A stretch of DNA of 64,000 nucleotides from Lunularia cruciata (lineage: Eukaryota; Streptophyta; Marchantiopsida; Lunulariales; Lunulariaceae): assembly GCA_948567375.1 (NCBI GenBank), contig OX419758.1, positions 5,647,001-5,711,000 of the forward strand. The letters are read 5' to 3'. Within the stretch, counting starts at the first letter, position 1. Each line of letters opens with the position of its first letter. Under the pieces are notes generated by a model, which saw only the letters and a list, made by a program, of their open reading frames with translations, was not told where the DNA came from and did no database searches. Positions 1-10,047 of this stretch are shown one piece after another. The translations under genes and the position numbers were made by a program.

Positions 1-325
1 AGTTTACAAGAAGCATCACTACAGCCATGCTATGATAATCTCTATCACACATAGAGTAACTAAATCCTATAACTAAATTATAATGGCTTGCCAAAGAGAA
101 CCAATCAGACCTTGTGCATGAGGTTGGCCAAAGATGCAAAAATAGAAAGAACTAAACATCATTAGGACAAGAGGATACATGCAATTCTGCGGGAGTATAG
201 GACAACCATGAAGACTTCCATTAGATATTCTCCATTTCATTTGGTATGAGGTATTGAGTCTACTTTACCTATTCACTTTGATCTTCCTATCTTCCAAATC
301 ATTCAAAGAAGATTGAAGAAAGCAC
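1..325 (+). pseudogene. G0: integrase-region fragment of an old Ty3/gypsy pol
   Basis: This stretch aligns by eye with the integrase part of pol in element A near 6735-7060, with many substitutions, small indels and stops. It is the visible start of the oldest G-family copy, whose 5' part lies outside the window. The copy is cut at 325 by the 5' LTR of element A, resumes at 8162-8217, is cut again by element E, and finishes at 17909-18930. No usable frame remains. Confidence 0.85.
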
Positions 326-1015
326 TGTAACACCCATTTGTGCATGTGTGTGATATTGTGATATTTAGCTTGGTATTACAAGTACTTAAGAGATATTATT
401 TATATAGAGATAAAGGATGGTTCTATATAAGTCATGGTAGCTAAAGTTAGTCATAGCTAAGATAGAGGGGACCTTACTTTAGAAGAAGTAGAAAAGATGA
501 GCACCACTATTTTGGATTTTAGTGTGTTGACTTGGTATTATTCCTAGGTGTTTGGCTTTGAGGAAAGAGTTGAGAACTCTTGGGCCCGCAAGCCTTTTCG
601 TTTTGGATTCTTCTTTAGTCCAAGGATAGCCCATGTCAAGGAATCCTTAACTTAGTGGTTGGGTCAAGATAAGACCACATGCTTAGGGGAATATGCCCAT
701 GTGAATGGATATTCCTTTTTACTTTTTGACTTTACTTGACTTTTAGTTTAGTAACTTGAGTTACTACGGTAATTAGTAACTTTGGTATGTAACTATTTCA
801 CAAGTATATAAACAAGGGGTGAGGAGGTACTCATCATCCTTTCATTTGCAATTATCTCTCTCTCATTGAGTTCTCTAGTGAGCAATGTCTTGATCTTGGA
901 GTGTTAGCCTTGGAGGAGTATGATGGAGTTGGGGTTCCTTTCCTTCTTAGTCCATGGTGTGCTACCATAATAGCCATCAGAGGTTCATCCTGAGTGAGAG
1001 ACAGGCCGGCTCACA
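326..1015 (+). repeat. Element A 5' LTR
   Basis: The LTR begins TGTAACACCC and ends CCGGCTCACA, giving the usual TG...CA termini. It matches the 3' LTR at 7454-8161 along its length. A TATA box lies at 805-812, so U3 is about 480-500 bp. A near-palindrome with arms AGTAAC and GTTACT lies around 752-767. Confidence 0.93.
805..812 (+). promoter_or_regulatory. Putative LTR TATA box (element A)
   Basis: TATATAAA lies about two thirds along the LTR and is conserved in the LTRs of A, B, C and G0. Its placement fits the U3 promoter of an LTR retrotransposon, with transcription expected to start about 30 bp downstream. Confidence 0.6.
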
Positions 1016-1019
1016 TTTT

Positions 1020-1036
1020 TGGTTCCGTTGTCGGGA
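1020..1036 (+). other. Primer-binding site, tRNA-Asp-like (element A)
   Basis: The bases TGGTTCCGTTGTCGGGA start four bases after the LTR end. They resemble the TGGCGCCGTTGCCGGGGA primer-binding site of many plant Ty3/gypsy elements, which pairs with the 3' end of tRNA-Asp. The B copy (16423-16439, minus) differs at two positions. Confidence 0.65.
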
Positions 1037-1056
1037 CCTCTCTAGAAGGCAAGATA

Positions 1057-1227
1057 ATGTTCCGCGTTCAATTCTACATTAGGCAGAAGGAGGCTATGAG
1101 AGTTCACTTGGAGAGAACATTAGGAGAGGAGAGGGCTGAACTTATGTTAGAGAACCAAGATCTATTTGTATACCCTATAGTTCATTATGATATCTTTGAG
1201 GTGATTTTGTACATCTTATACACATGA
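1057..1227 (+). CDS. Element A leader mini-ORF 1 (56 aa)
   Basis: This is the first ORF after the primer-binding site. The ATG at 1057 is chosen because a longer reading from 994 would start inside the LTR. The product is charged in its first half and ends with a hydrophobic, Tyr-rich tail (PFVYP-like, then VILYILYT in the homologues). B has the same ORF at 16232-16402; C keeps the frame but has ATA instead of the start codon. The tail resembles mini-ORF 2 at 2351-2515. No known domain is recognised. It may be a leader peptide or an exon of a spliced product. Confidence 0.4.
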   Translation: MFRVQFYIRQKEAMRVHLERTLGEERAELMLENQDLFVYPIVHYDIFEVILYILYT

Positions 1228-1874
1228 GAGGAATTGGAGAGATTGTGTGAGGTGGATTGCAGATTTTGGGGATTAAGGTGATTTTGGGCAAGATCTCAAG
1301 TTTGAGATCTGGACTTGAAATTTCTACACATGATAGCTTGGGTTATCTTTCAGTTATCACACTTGAAATTATTATGAGAGCTACTATGCGCACTGGGCTA
1401 GAATTTTTGAAAGTTGATAGGGTAAAGTGCTCTTGCAACTGCATGCTCTCTGAAAAATTGTACAGAGTGTGCCATTTCTTCAATTTTTAGTGAAGTGTCC
1501 TGAAAATTTCCAGGAAAATTTATTGCATTGCATTTTACGTGCTGCAACAAAAACTAGAGAGAGATCGGTCTTGCACAAGGAGTTATGAGTTTTTGAAGTG
1601 AGTGGGGTGGTTTTTAGACCAAATCTGAAATATGTGTGCTGAATAGAAAGGTGTCTAGGCCAAATAGCTTGATGAAAAGATCTGAAATTCTGCAAGGAGA
1701 GACGCCCTAGAGTTGAGATCAAGTGTGCAAAATTTCAGAGGACTGTGACATAGTGGTTGGGAGAATTGAGTGACATTGTGAGGAAGTGTCAATTCTGCAG
1801 AGTGGAGATCTCATGCATGAGGAGTTTGAGATCAACAAAAAGCATGTTTGAGTGTTTAGATTCATCTTGGGAAC
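1228..1874 (+). other. Element A leader, no gene seen
   Basis: Untranslated leader between mini-ORF 1 and the zinc-knuckle ORF. It is clearly conserved with the same interval in B and C, but frames break in all copies and nothing coding can be supported. Confidence 0.6.
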
Positions 1875-2348
1875 ATGGAGGGTCATCAAGAGTGGAAATT
1901 GAGATTATGCAAGGTTCCCCAAGGGTTTGAGGTGATTGTAGGGGTTGATTTGAGGAAAAGAGAATTTACAATAGAATTTGAAGAGAGTATTGAGAGGATC
2001 CAAAAACCTACACCACTTGGAGGAAAGAGTGAGTCTAAGTGCTTTCTATGTGGAGAGAAGGGACATAAGGCAAGTTCATGTCCATTGACCTTTGAAAGCA
2101 AGAGATTGAGGGAAAGGAGAGGCTTACTTGACTTGGAGTTGCATGTTGGACCTTCTTCACCAAGATTGGGAGGGAGAAGATATAAGACCAAGGAGTTGTG
2201 TGAGGTTTGTGGAGTTGAAGGACTTCCAAAAGGACATGAGTGTAGTGGAGTAAAAGCACTTTTGGAAACTTTGGTGAAGGATCTTGGAGAGAGTCTTAGT
2301 ACAGCTACAGAAATATTACCACCTTCATCAGCTAGTTCTCAAGATTAG
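1875..2348 (+). CDS. Element A ORF0: zinc-knuckle protein upstream of gag (157 aa)
   Basis: An extra ORF between the LTR and gag. It contains a CCHC zinc knuckle (CX2CX4HX4C; C56, C59, H64, C69) and a second Cys/His cluster (C109, C112, H121, C123), so nucleic-acid binding is likely. The C-terminus is Ser-rich. Full-length counterparts exist in B (15110-15583, minus) and C (25525-25998, minus), all ending in the same SSASSQD-type tail. C keeps this frame although its gag-pol is broken. The gag itself has its own separate zinc knuckle, so this is not a displaced gag piece. Extra ORFs before gag are known in some plant Ty3/gypsy elements such as Ogre; homology to those is not established here. 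Mini-ORF 2 follows after a two-base gap. Confidence 0.7.
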   Translation: MEGHQEWKLRLCKVPQGFEVIVGVDLRKREFTIEFEESIERIQKPTPLGGKSESKCFLCGEKGHKASSCPLTFESKRLRERRGLLDLELHVGPSSPRLGGRRYKTKELCEVCGVEGLPKGHECSGVKALLETLVKDLGESLSTATEILPPSSASSQD

Positions 2349-2350
2349 TG

Positions 2351-2515
2351 ATGGAAATAATCTTTCAACTTATGGATAAACTATCCATGAGAGTCAGATT
2401 AATATGCACTCTAGGATTTGATGTTGCTATAGAAATCTTGGAGCAACCTGAACCTTTTGTGTTCCCTAAAGTGGATTATTCTCAGATGGTGTTGGTCATG
2501 TATATACTCTATTAG
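2351..2515 (+). CDS. Element A leader mini-ORF 2 (54 aa)
   Basis: The ATG lies two bases after the ORF0 stop codon, an arrangement compatible with reinitiation. The product ends with a PFVFP motif and a Tyr-rich hydrophobic tail (VMYILY), resembling mini-ORF 1. Equal-length uninterrupted versions occur in B (14943-15107) and C (25358-25522), which argues against a chance frame. Function is unknown. Confidence 0.45.
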   Translation: MEIIFQLMDKLSMRVRLICTLGFDVAIEILEQPEPFVFPKVDYSQMVLVMYILY

Positions 2516-2583
2516 TAATAGAGTGAGAGAAAAGAAAAGAGAAAAAAAAATTTGAGAGAAAAGAAAGACAGTGAGGGGTTAAG

Positions 2584-5500
2584 ATGGGGAAACTTCCGGT
2601 TTTCTTTGGCAAGGATGGAGAAGATGTGGAGGCCTTTGTGAGAGACTTCAAGAGAGCTTGCATAGGAAACAATGAGAGGAGGAAGAATGAGTGGGCTTCA
2701 TTATTACTAGATTTCTTTGAGGATGCAACACTTACATGGTATGAGTCAGAATACCAAAAAAAAGAGAGCAGAGATGGGGAAGAGGAGTCTTGGGAGACTT
2801 TGACTTCAGCACTCATTGAGAACTTTCTTCCTGATGAGAGTTATGAGAGATTGATGAGTGAGGCTACATTTCTCAAGCAAGGAGATGGAGAGAAAGTGAG
2901 AGTCTATGTGGAAAGAGTGGAAAAGTTAGAGTCCAAATTTCGCATAGTGTTGAGGAAGGGTGGGGATGATGTGGAGACTACAATGATTGGCATAGGGGCC
3001 ATGCTCACCAAGAATTTTGTGGGAGGGTTGAGATCACAAATTAGAAGCAAGGTGAGATATGAGAAACCTTCTTCCAAGGTTGAAGCTATCAAGATCGCAA
3101 TTCGTATGGAGGAGAGTTTGGAAGGGGATGAGAGTGATTTGGTGGTGAAGGAGGTTGTGCATCCTCCTCAAGGCTACAAGTATGGTGGAACTTCTGATAC
3201 TTTGGTGACAAGGATTGCACCACAAGTAGTAGTTGCTCCAATTCTTGCACCTCCACCAAAAGATCCACTCCAAACCATCACAGAACAACTTGCGGATCTC
3301 AAGATCAATGTGGTGCAACTATGGGAGAAGAGAGAGGTGGATCAGAATGTAGGGAGAGGGCCTAGGAGTTATGGAAACTATCCATATAGAGGAGGCCAAC
3401 CAGCCAACAATTTCAATGATAGAAATTGTTTTGGTTGTGGAGGAAGAGGCCTTATCCAAAGGAATTGCCCAAATTCCACTTACCATGGAGGAAGGGGTTA
3501 TGAGGGAGCCAATAGAGGGAAAGAGGGAGGTAGTGAAACCCAAGTGGCTCCTAATCCCAACAAAGGTAAGGGGATGGTGTCTATAAATGTGGTTGAGAGC
3601 AAGTTTGAGATGGGAGAGTGCTCAAACTCCAAGGGTCTTAATTTGGAGCTTTTGGCACAAGAGAAGAAGAGAGCTCGTTTTGCAGAGGATGTTCACTCTT
3701 CTCAAGGATTTACTTCAAGCAAGGATACTCCTATGTCTACTAGGAGCACTCGCACCTCAACACCATCAACAACAAAAACTCCAAGGAAGAAGTAGGGGAT
3801 GGAGGACTTCTTGATCTCAAAGCAACAATGGAACTACAATGTGTTGGAGGATGTTGGTAGTCACAAGGCTAACAGCACAGTGGGCCAATTGATTGCTTTG
3901 AACCCTACCTTGAGAAAGGAGCTTAGAGGTGGTTTGAGTTCTACAAGGAGCAAGAAGAAGAAGAAGGCAAAAGCTCCAATATCAATGGGGGTGGTGGATG
4001 CAAAGCCAGCACCATGGGAGGCTTGTGAATATGTCTCCAAGATTGATGTTAGAGTGAATGGTCACAACATCAAGGATGCATTGGTTGATGGAGTATCAAC
4101 AATGAATGCCATGTCAGAAAGGTTGATGAAGAAGTTGGGTATGATACCCTCAAGACCTTCAACATTTGTGGTGAGCATGGCAAACAAGCAACGAGTTCAA
4201 CCAGTAGGGGTGATAGATAAGGTGGTAGTTTTAGTTATGGGAGTTCAAAATCTCATGACTTTCCAAGTCTTGAAGGATTTAAGCTATGACTTACTTCTTG
4301 GGAGGCCATGGTTGAGAGCAACACGCACAACTGATCGATGGCACAAAAGGTACTTGAGGATTGGGCCATCAAACCATAGAGTCACTGTTCCTGTGACTAA
4401 CACCACCAACACTTCACATTCAGATACACCATCTTCTGATTATTGGGAATCAGATTCTGAAGAAGGAGCTTCAGGTGTGGACACAAGCATGGAGGAGGAG
4501 ACTTCCACGAAGGAGGATGAATCTGAATTTGATTCAGATGTGTATCCTTTGTGTGCTATGGATTTTGCACCTAAGCCTGAGGTTTTGAAGGACCCAGACA
4601 AATTACCATTGACACTTGAGGAGGTAGAGAGAAGGTTAGCTACCCTCAAGTATGGCCCAAATGTTACCAAGGAGGAGAAGGTGAGATTTGAGGAGATTTT
4701 CCGCAAGTTCATCCATGTGTTTGCTTTCATTTACAAGGATTTGAAGGAAGTCACCTTGGAGGAGCACAAGATAGAGGTGGAGTCACATGCAAGACCAATC
4801 CGCCAAAAGCAACATCGCATTAGCCCACCAATATCTTTGGTTGTGAAGGAGGAGATTGATAAGCTCAAGGAGGCTGGATTTATCTTTGAGGTAGAGAATT
4901 CAAAATGGGTGTCCAATTGTCATTGTGAAGAAAAAGAATGGCAAGCTTCGGGTATGTGTGGATTACAAGAAGCTCAAAGCTGTTACCAAGAAGGACTACT
5001 ACCCATTGCCATTCATTGATGAGATCTTGGAGGAGGTTGCAGGTCATGAGAGGTACAGTTTTGGAGATGGTTATAGTGGATATAACCAAATCAAGATTGC
5101 ACCAGAGCATCAACAACTCACCACATTCACCACACCTTGGGGAACTTACGCTTTCAAGGTCATGGCTTTTGGGCTTTGCAATGCTCCAGCTACATTCCAA
5201 CGGTTCATGAACAAGGTATTTGAACCTTTCATTGGGAAATTTGTGAGAGAATTCATTGATGACTTTTGTGTCTATGGGAGCAAGGAGGAGCACTTTGAGC
5301 ACCTGATCAAAGTCTTGCAACGTTTGGATGAGGCAAATGCATCACTCAACCCAGAGAAGTGCATTTTTGGATGTGAAGAAGGTCTACTTTTGGGGCACAT
5401 CATCTCCAAGGATGGAATAGCAATTGATCCTGAGAAGGTGAGGAAAATCTCAGACCTTCCATTCCCTTCAAGCTTGACAAAGTTACACCAATTCTTGGGG

Positions 5501-7406
5501 ATGGTTGGATACTATAGGAGGTTCATCTTATCATATTCCAACAAGGCTTATGCATTGACCATCTACATGAAGAAGGGTGTAGATTACATGGTGATTTTGG
5601 AAGACAAGGAGGCTCTCAAAGCTTTTGAGGAGCTCAAGCAATCCCTTGTTGTAGCTCCAATTCTTGCTAAACCTGATTGGAGTAAGCCTTTCATCCTCTA
5701 CACTGATGCTTCTAATGTAGCTATAGGATGCACTCTTAGTCAATTAGACCAAGATGGGCATGATCATCCAATAGCTTATGCTAGTAGGCAGATGGTTTCA
5801 GCAGAGAAGAACTACTCTGTCACGGAGAGAGAAGGGTTGGCAGTGATCTTTGGTCTCAAGAAGTTTAGACACTACTTGATTGGAGGGAAAGCCACCATTG
5901 TCACGGATCACAAGGCTTTGAAGTACATCTTCAACAAGCCTAATGTTGAGGAGAGACTAGCAAGGTGGATGATACTCTTATCTGAGTATGACTACACCAT
6001 TGAGGATAGGCCAGGAAAGAAACATGCAAATGCTGATTTGTTACCTAGAGCCTATGATCATGATGGAGATGAGCCAGTGGATGATTCCTTCCCGGATGAG
6101 GAACTCATGACAATCTCAATCACTCAAGAGGTTCCAATGGAGTACAAGGAGATTGTGGATTTTATGACAAGAGGTAACTATTCAGAACGGATGCATGCTA
6201 GGGAGAGGAAGGCCCTTGCAGCAAGATCTAGACCTTACACAATGGTGTAGGATATTCTTTTTCACCAAGGAGCAGATGGTCTACTTCAAAGAGCAGTGGG
6301 TAAGGAACAGTCTATCCTACTCATAAAGAATTTTCATGAAGGTTTAGTATGTGGAGGACACTTTGCAGGAAAGGTGACTGCTTTCAAGATTCTAGATGCA
6401 GGTTACCATTGGGGAGGGATTTTGAAGGATTGTCTTGATTATTGCAAAACTTGTCATGTTTGTCAAGCTTTTGCTAGAAATTCTACATCCACTCCACCAC
6501 TTAGATCAATTCCATTGCTAGGACCTTTTGAGAAGTGGGGAATTGTTTTGTAAGTCCCCTCAATAGAACCCCATGGAACAATCGGTACATTGTGGTAGTT
6601 ACTAATTACCTTACCAAGTGGGTTGAGGCTAGACCATTGAGGGACAAGAATGAAGATGAAGTGGGTAGATTTCTTTATGAACGCATTATCACTAGGTTTG
6701 GATGCCCTTTGGAGTTGGTTTCTGATAGAGGAGGAGAGTTTACAGGAAGCATTACTACAGCCATGCTACAACATTTCTCTATCACACATAAAGTAACTAC
6801 ATCCTATAAGCCAAATTCAAATGGCTTGGCAGAGAGAACAATCAGACCTTGTGCATGATGTTAGCCAAAGATGCAGAAATGGAGGGGGCTAAACATCATT
6901 GGGACAAGAGGATTCATGCAATTTTGTGGGAGTATAGGACAACCATGAAGACTTCCACCGGATATTCTCCATTTCAATTGGTGTATGGTATTGAGTCTAC
7001 CTTACCTATTCACTTTGATCTTCCTACCTTCCAAAGCATTCATAGGAGATTGAAGAAAGCACAAGGAGGTGATGTAGAGAAGTCAAGGAAGGATCAACTC
7101 ATGGAGTTGGAAGAGGCAAGAGCAGTTGCTATGGTTCAAGTAGAGCAAGCCCAAAGGAAAAAAAAGGAGAGCTATGACAAGAAGCAAGGCAAGAAGAAGG
7201 TGGAGACTTTCAAAGAAGGTGATTGGGTAATGTTGTTTGATTCCATTCGATTCAAGAGAGTGCAAAAGAAGTTTTTGCCTAAGTACTTTGGACCTTTCAT
7301 AGTGGAGAAGGTGTGGAGCAATTACACCTATGATCTCAAGGAGTTGGGAGGAAGACACTTTGATAGGATTAACCATGATAAGTTGAAGATGTACCATAGA
7401 AGGTAG
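2584..7406 (+). pseudogene. Element A gag-pol polyprotein, broken
   Basis: Compared with the intact B copy this frame runs from MGKLPVFF to the terminal MYHRR. Gag covers the first third, including a CCHC knuckle near 3430-3470 in which a His codon has become Leu. A nonsense change at 3793-3795 separates gag from protease. Loss of two bases near 4911 shifts the frame before reverse transcriptase. A further stop lies at 6248-6250, one base is lost near 6541 and another near 6838 in integrase. The RT active site reads FIDD and RNase H reads TDAS, as in B. The copy cannot make a full polyprotein. Confidence 0.93.
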
Positions 7407-7443
7407 AGAGACCTTCACTTTGAGGACAAAGTGAAAACTTAGT

Positions 7444-7453
7444 CAGGGGTAAA
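7444..7453 (+). other. Polypurine tract (element A)
   Basis: The tract CAGGGGTAAA directly precedes the 3' LTR. In B the same position reads CCGGGGGTAAA on the minus strand. It is the expected primer for plus-strand DNA synthesis. Confidence 0.7.
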
Positions 7454-8161
7454 TGTAACACCCATTTGTGCATGTGTATGGTATTGTGATATTTAGCTTG
7501 GTATTACAAGTACTTAAGAGATATTATTTATATAGAGATATTATGTATATAGAGATAAAGGATGGTTCTATATTAGTCATGGTTAGATAAAGTTAGTCAT
7601 AGCTAAGATAGAGGGGACCTTACTTTAGAGGAAGTAGAAAAGATGAGCACCACTATTTTGGATTTTAGTGTGTTGACTTGGTGTTATTCCTAGGTGTTTG
7701 GCTTTGAGGAAAGAGTTGAGAACTCTTGGGCCCGCAAGCCTTTTTGTTTTGGATTCTTCTATAGTCCAAGGATAGCCCATGTCAAGGAATCCTTGACTTA
7801 GTGGTTGGGTCAAGATAAGACCACATGCTTAGGGGAATATGCCCATGTGAATAGATATTCCTTTCTACTTTTTGACTTTACTTGAATTTTAGTCTAGTAA
7901 CTTGAGTTACTACGGTAATTAGTAACTTTGGTACGTAACTATTTCACAAGTATATAAACAAGGGATGAGGAGGTACTCATCATCCTTTCATTTGCAACTA
8001 TCTCTCTCTCATTGAGTTCTCTAGTGAGCAATGTCTTGATCTTGGAGTGTTAGCCTTGGAGGAGTATGATGGAGTTGGGGTTCCTTGCCTTCTTAGTCCA
8101 TGGTGTGCTACCATAATAGCCATCAGAGGTTCATCCTGAGTGAGAGACAAGCCGGCTCATA
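7454..8161 (+). repeat. Element A 3' LTR
   Basis: Matches the 5' LTR at 326-1015 but is 18 bp longer, mainly from a short duplication near 7531-7550 (tatatagagata motif). The last bases read TCATA rather than TCACA. The target duplication gcac follows directly. Confidence 0.92.
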
Positions 8162-8217
8162 GCACAGAGAGGTGATGCAAAGAACTTGAGGAAGGATTGA
8201 CTCATAGAATTGGAGGA
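8162..8217 (+). pseudogene. G0 pol fragment between elements A and E
   Basis: These 56 bases continue the G0 pol reading interrupted at 325 and match A near 7060-7110. They are bounded by A on the left and E on the right, so they fix both insertions as events into the same older element. Confidence 0.8.
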
Positions 8218-9320
8218 TGTGACAACCTGGTAAATATCACTTTTGCGGTAATCGGGTAAGTAAAGTTCATTCTCGCAGAGATACTATTCAGAATTGGTCA
8301 AATACAAAGTCAAATAGTAACTTGTCATTCTTCTTGATTTCTTCTTTAATCTCTCAAGTAGAAACTCCACCCAAAAGAGAGTAACAAGCTCACAATCTTG
8401 ACAACTTGTCACAACTACACACACACATAATCACAACATAGCAAATTTTGTCCAAACAACTCTTGATTGTGATGATTCAGATTCTCCAGAAGACGACACT
8501 TCACTATGAAGAACAATTTCACCTCAAAATTGTGTTCCACCCCTCCACTGAAGGCACAACTTCCTTGATCAAAATTGCTTCACATCAAGTTTGTGCTGCG
8601 CTCACAAATGCAAAATACTACCAACACTACAATTCCTCTCAGATCTGTCAAGGCATTGCTCTGATGCACTTCACTCAAGATCAAACACACAGAATGAAGA
8701 TCAAGGCTGCAGAATCCATAGACACATTACTTGCACTTTGGAATTCCCCCCACACTCACAAACACAAATACAAAATTGACAATCGGAATTAAGCTCAAGC
8801 AACGAGCACTAAAAACAACACTTTGCTTTATCTATCTTCAGAAATTTGAATACTGAACAACATAGTATTGCTCTCCTTAAATACTGAAGCAAATGGTAGT
8901 TCTTCCTACTAATGTACCGCTTCCTAACATCTCTTCCTACCTGTAGATCCAAACTGACAATCCATCTCTTCATATCTGCCTTTTCCTATCTCAAAATTGG
9001 TACTTACACCGATCCGATGTCTACCTCATCATCGGCTTCCAAACCCAATGATCTTCTTAGTACTTCTCCTTCTTCGGGTATAGCTACAACTACTAATTCC
9101 TTCACTACTTCTACTATCTCTTCACTACAATCTACAATTGAGCTCATGGGTAATCTATCTACATCCTTATCTCTTGACCCACTCTTCTCTAATGTATCAA
9201 ATAACAAGTCCAATGACACCTGTACTCCTACTTTTGCAACATTGGGTCTAGCTACTATCAATTCCTTTGCTAATTCTACTATATTCTCATCAAGAATTGT
9301 AATTGAAAGCATGGGTGCAC

Positions 9321-9999
9321 TGTGAGCCGGCCTGTCTCTCACTCAGGATGAACCTCTGATGGCTATTATGGTAGCGCACCATGGACTAAGAAGGCAAGGA
9401 ACCCCAACTCCATCATACTCCTCCAAGGCTAACACTCCAAGACTCAAGACATTGCTCACTAGAGAACTCAATGAGAGAGAGATAGTTGCAAATGAAAGGA
9501 TGATGAGTACCTCCTCACTCCTTGTTTATATACTTGTGAAATAGTTACGTACCAAAGTTACTAATTACCGTAGTAACTCAAGTTACTAGACTAAAAGTCA
9601 AGTAAAGTCAAAAAGTAGAAAGGAATATCCATTCACATGGGCATATTCCCCTTATCTTGACCCAACCACTAAAGCAAGGATTCCTTCATATGGGCTATCC
9701 TTGGACTAAAGAAGAATCCAAAACAAAAAGGCTTGCGGGCCCAAGAGTTCTCAACTCTTTCCCCAAAGCCAAACACCTAGGAATAATACCAAGTCAACAC
9801 ACTAAAATCCAAAATAGTGGTGCTCATCTTTTCTACTTCCTCTAAAGTAAGGTCCCATCTATCTTAGCTATGACTAACTTTAGCTAACCATGACTAATAT
9901 AGAACCATCCTTTATCTCTATATAAATAATATCTCTTAAGTACTTGTAATACCAAGCTAAATATCACAATACCACACACATGCACAAATGGGTGTTACA
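9321..9999 (-). repeat. Element B 3' LTR
   Basis: Left copy of the B LTR, ending at the TGTAACACC terminus (read on the minus strand). The polypurine tract follows at 10000-10010 on the plus-strand coordinate. Same length as the other LTR. Confidence 0.95.
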
Positions 10000-10010
10000 T
10001 TTACCCCCGG
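10000..10010 (-). other. Polypurine tract (element B)
   Basis: Read on the minus strand this is CCGGGGGTAAA, ending exactly at the 3' LTR start. Confidence 0.75.
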
Positions 10011-10047
10011 ACTAAGTTTTCACTTTGTCCTCAAAGTGAAGGTCTCT

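Larger units (their letters stand above)
326..8161 (+). mobile_element. Element A: degenerate G-family Ty3/gypsy LTR retrotransposon
   Basis: A complete but dead LTR retrotransposon, read on the plus strand: 5' LTR, primer-binding site, small leader ORFs, gag-pol, polypurine tract and 3' LTR. It interrupts the pol of older copy G0, and a 4-bp target duplication gcac lies at 322-325 and 8162-8165. Pol order is protease, reverse transcriptase, RNase H, integrase, with no chromodomain. The integrase style and tRNA-Asp-like primer site recall the Athila/Tat side of plant Ty3/gypsy elements, but the exact lineage is an inference. Compared with intact copy B it has two nonsense mutations and at least three frameshifts. 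Confidence 0.93.

Noticed and set aside
994-1227. A longer version of mini-ORF 1 starting inside the LTR
   Set aside because: It would cross the LTR end and primer-binding site; the ATG at 1057 is the start shared with B.
2035-2259. Minus-strand frame opposite ORF0
   Set aside because: Antisense to a conserved zinc-knuckle ORF, with no recognisable content.
8912-9325. Ser/Thr-rich frame in element E as a protein
   Set aside because: It is a translation of the 165-bp tandem repeats and runs into the B LTR.
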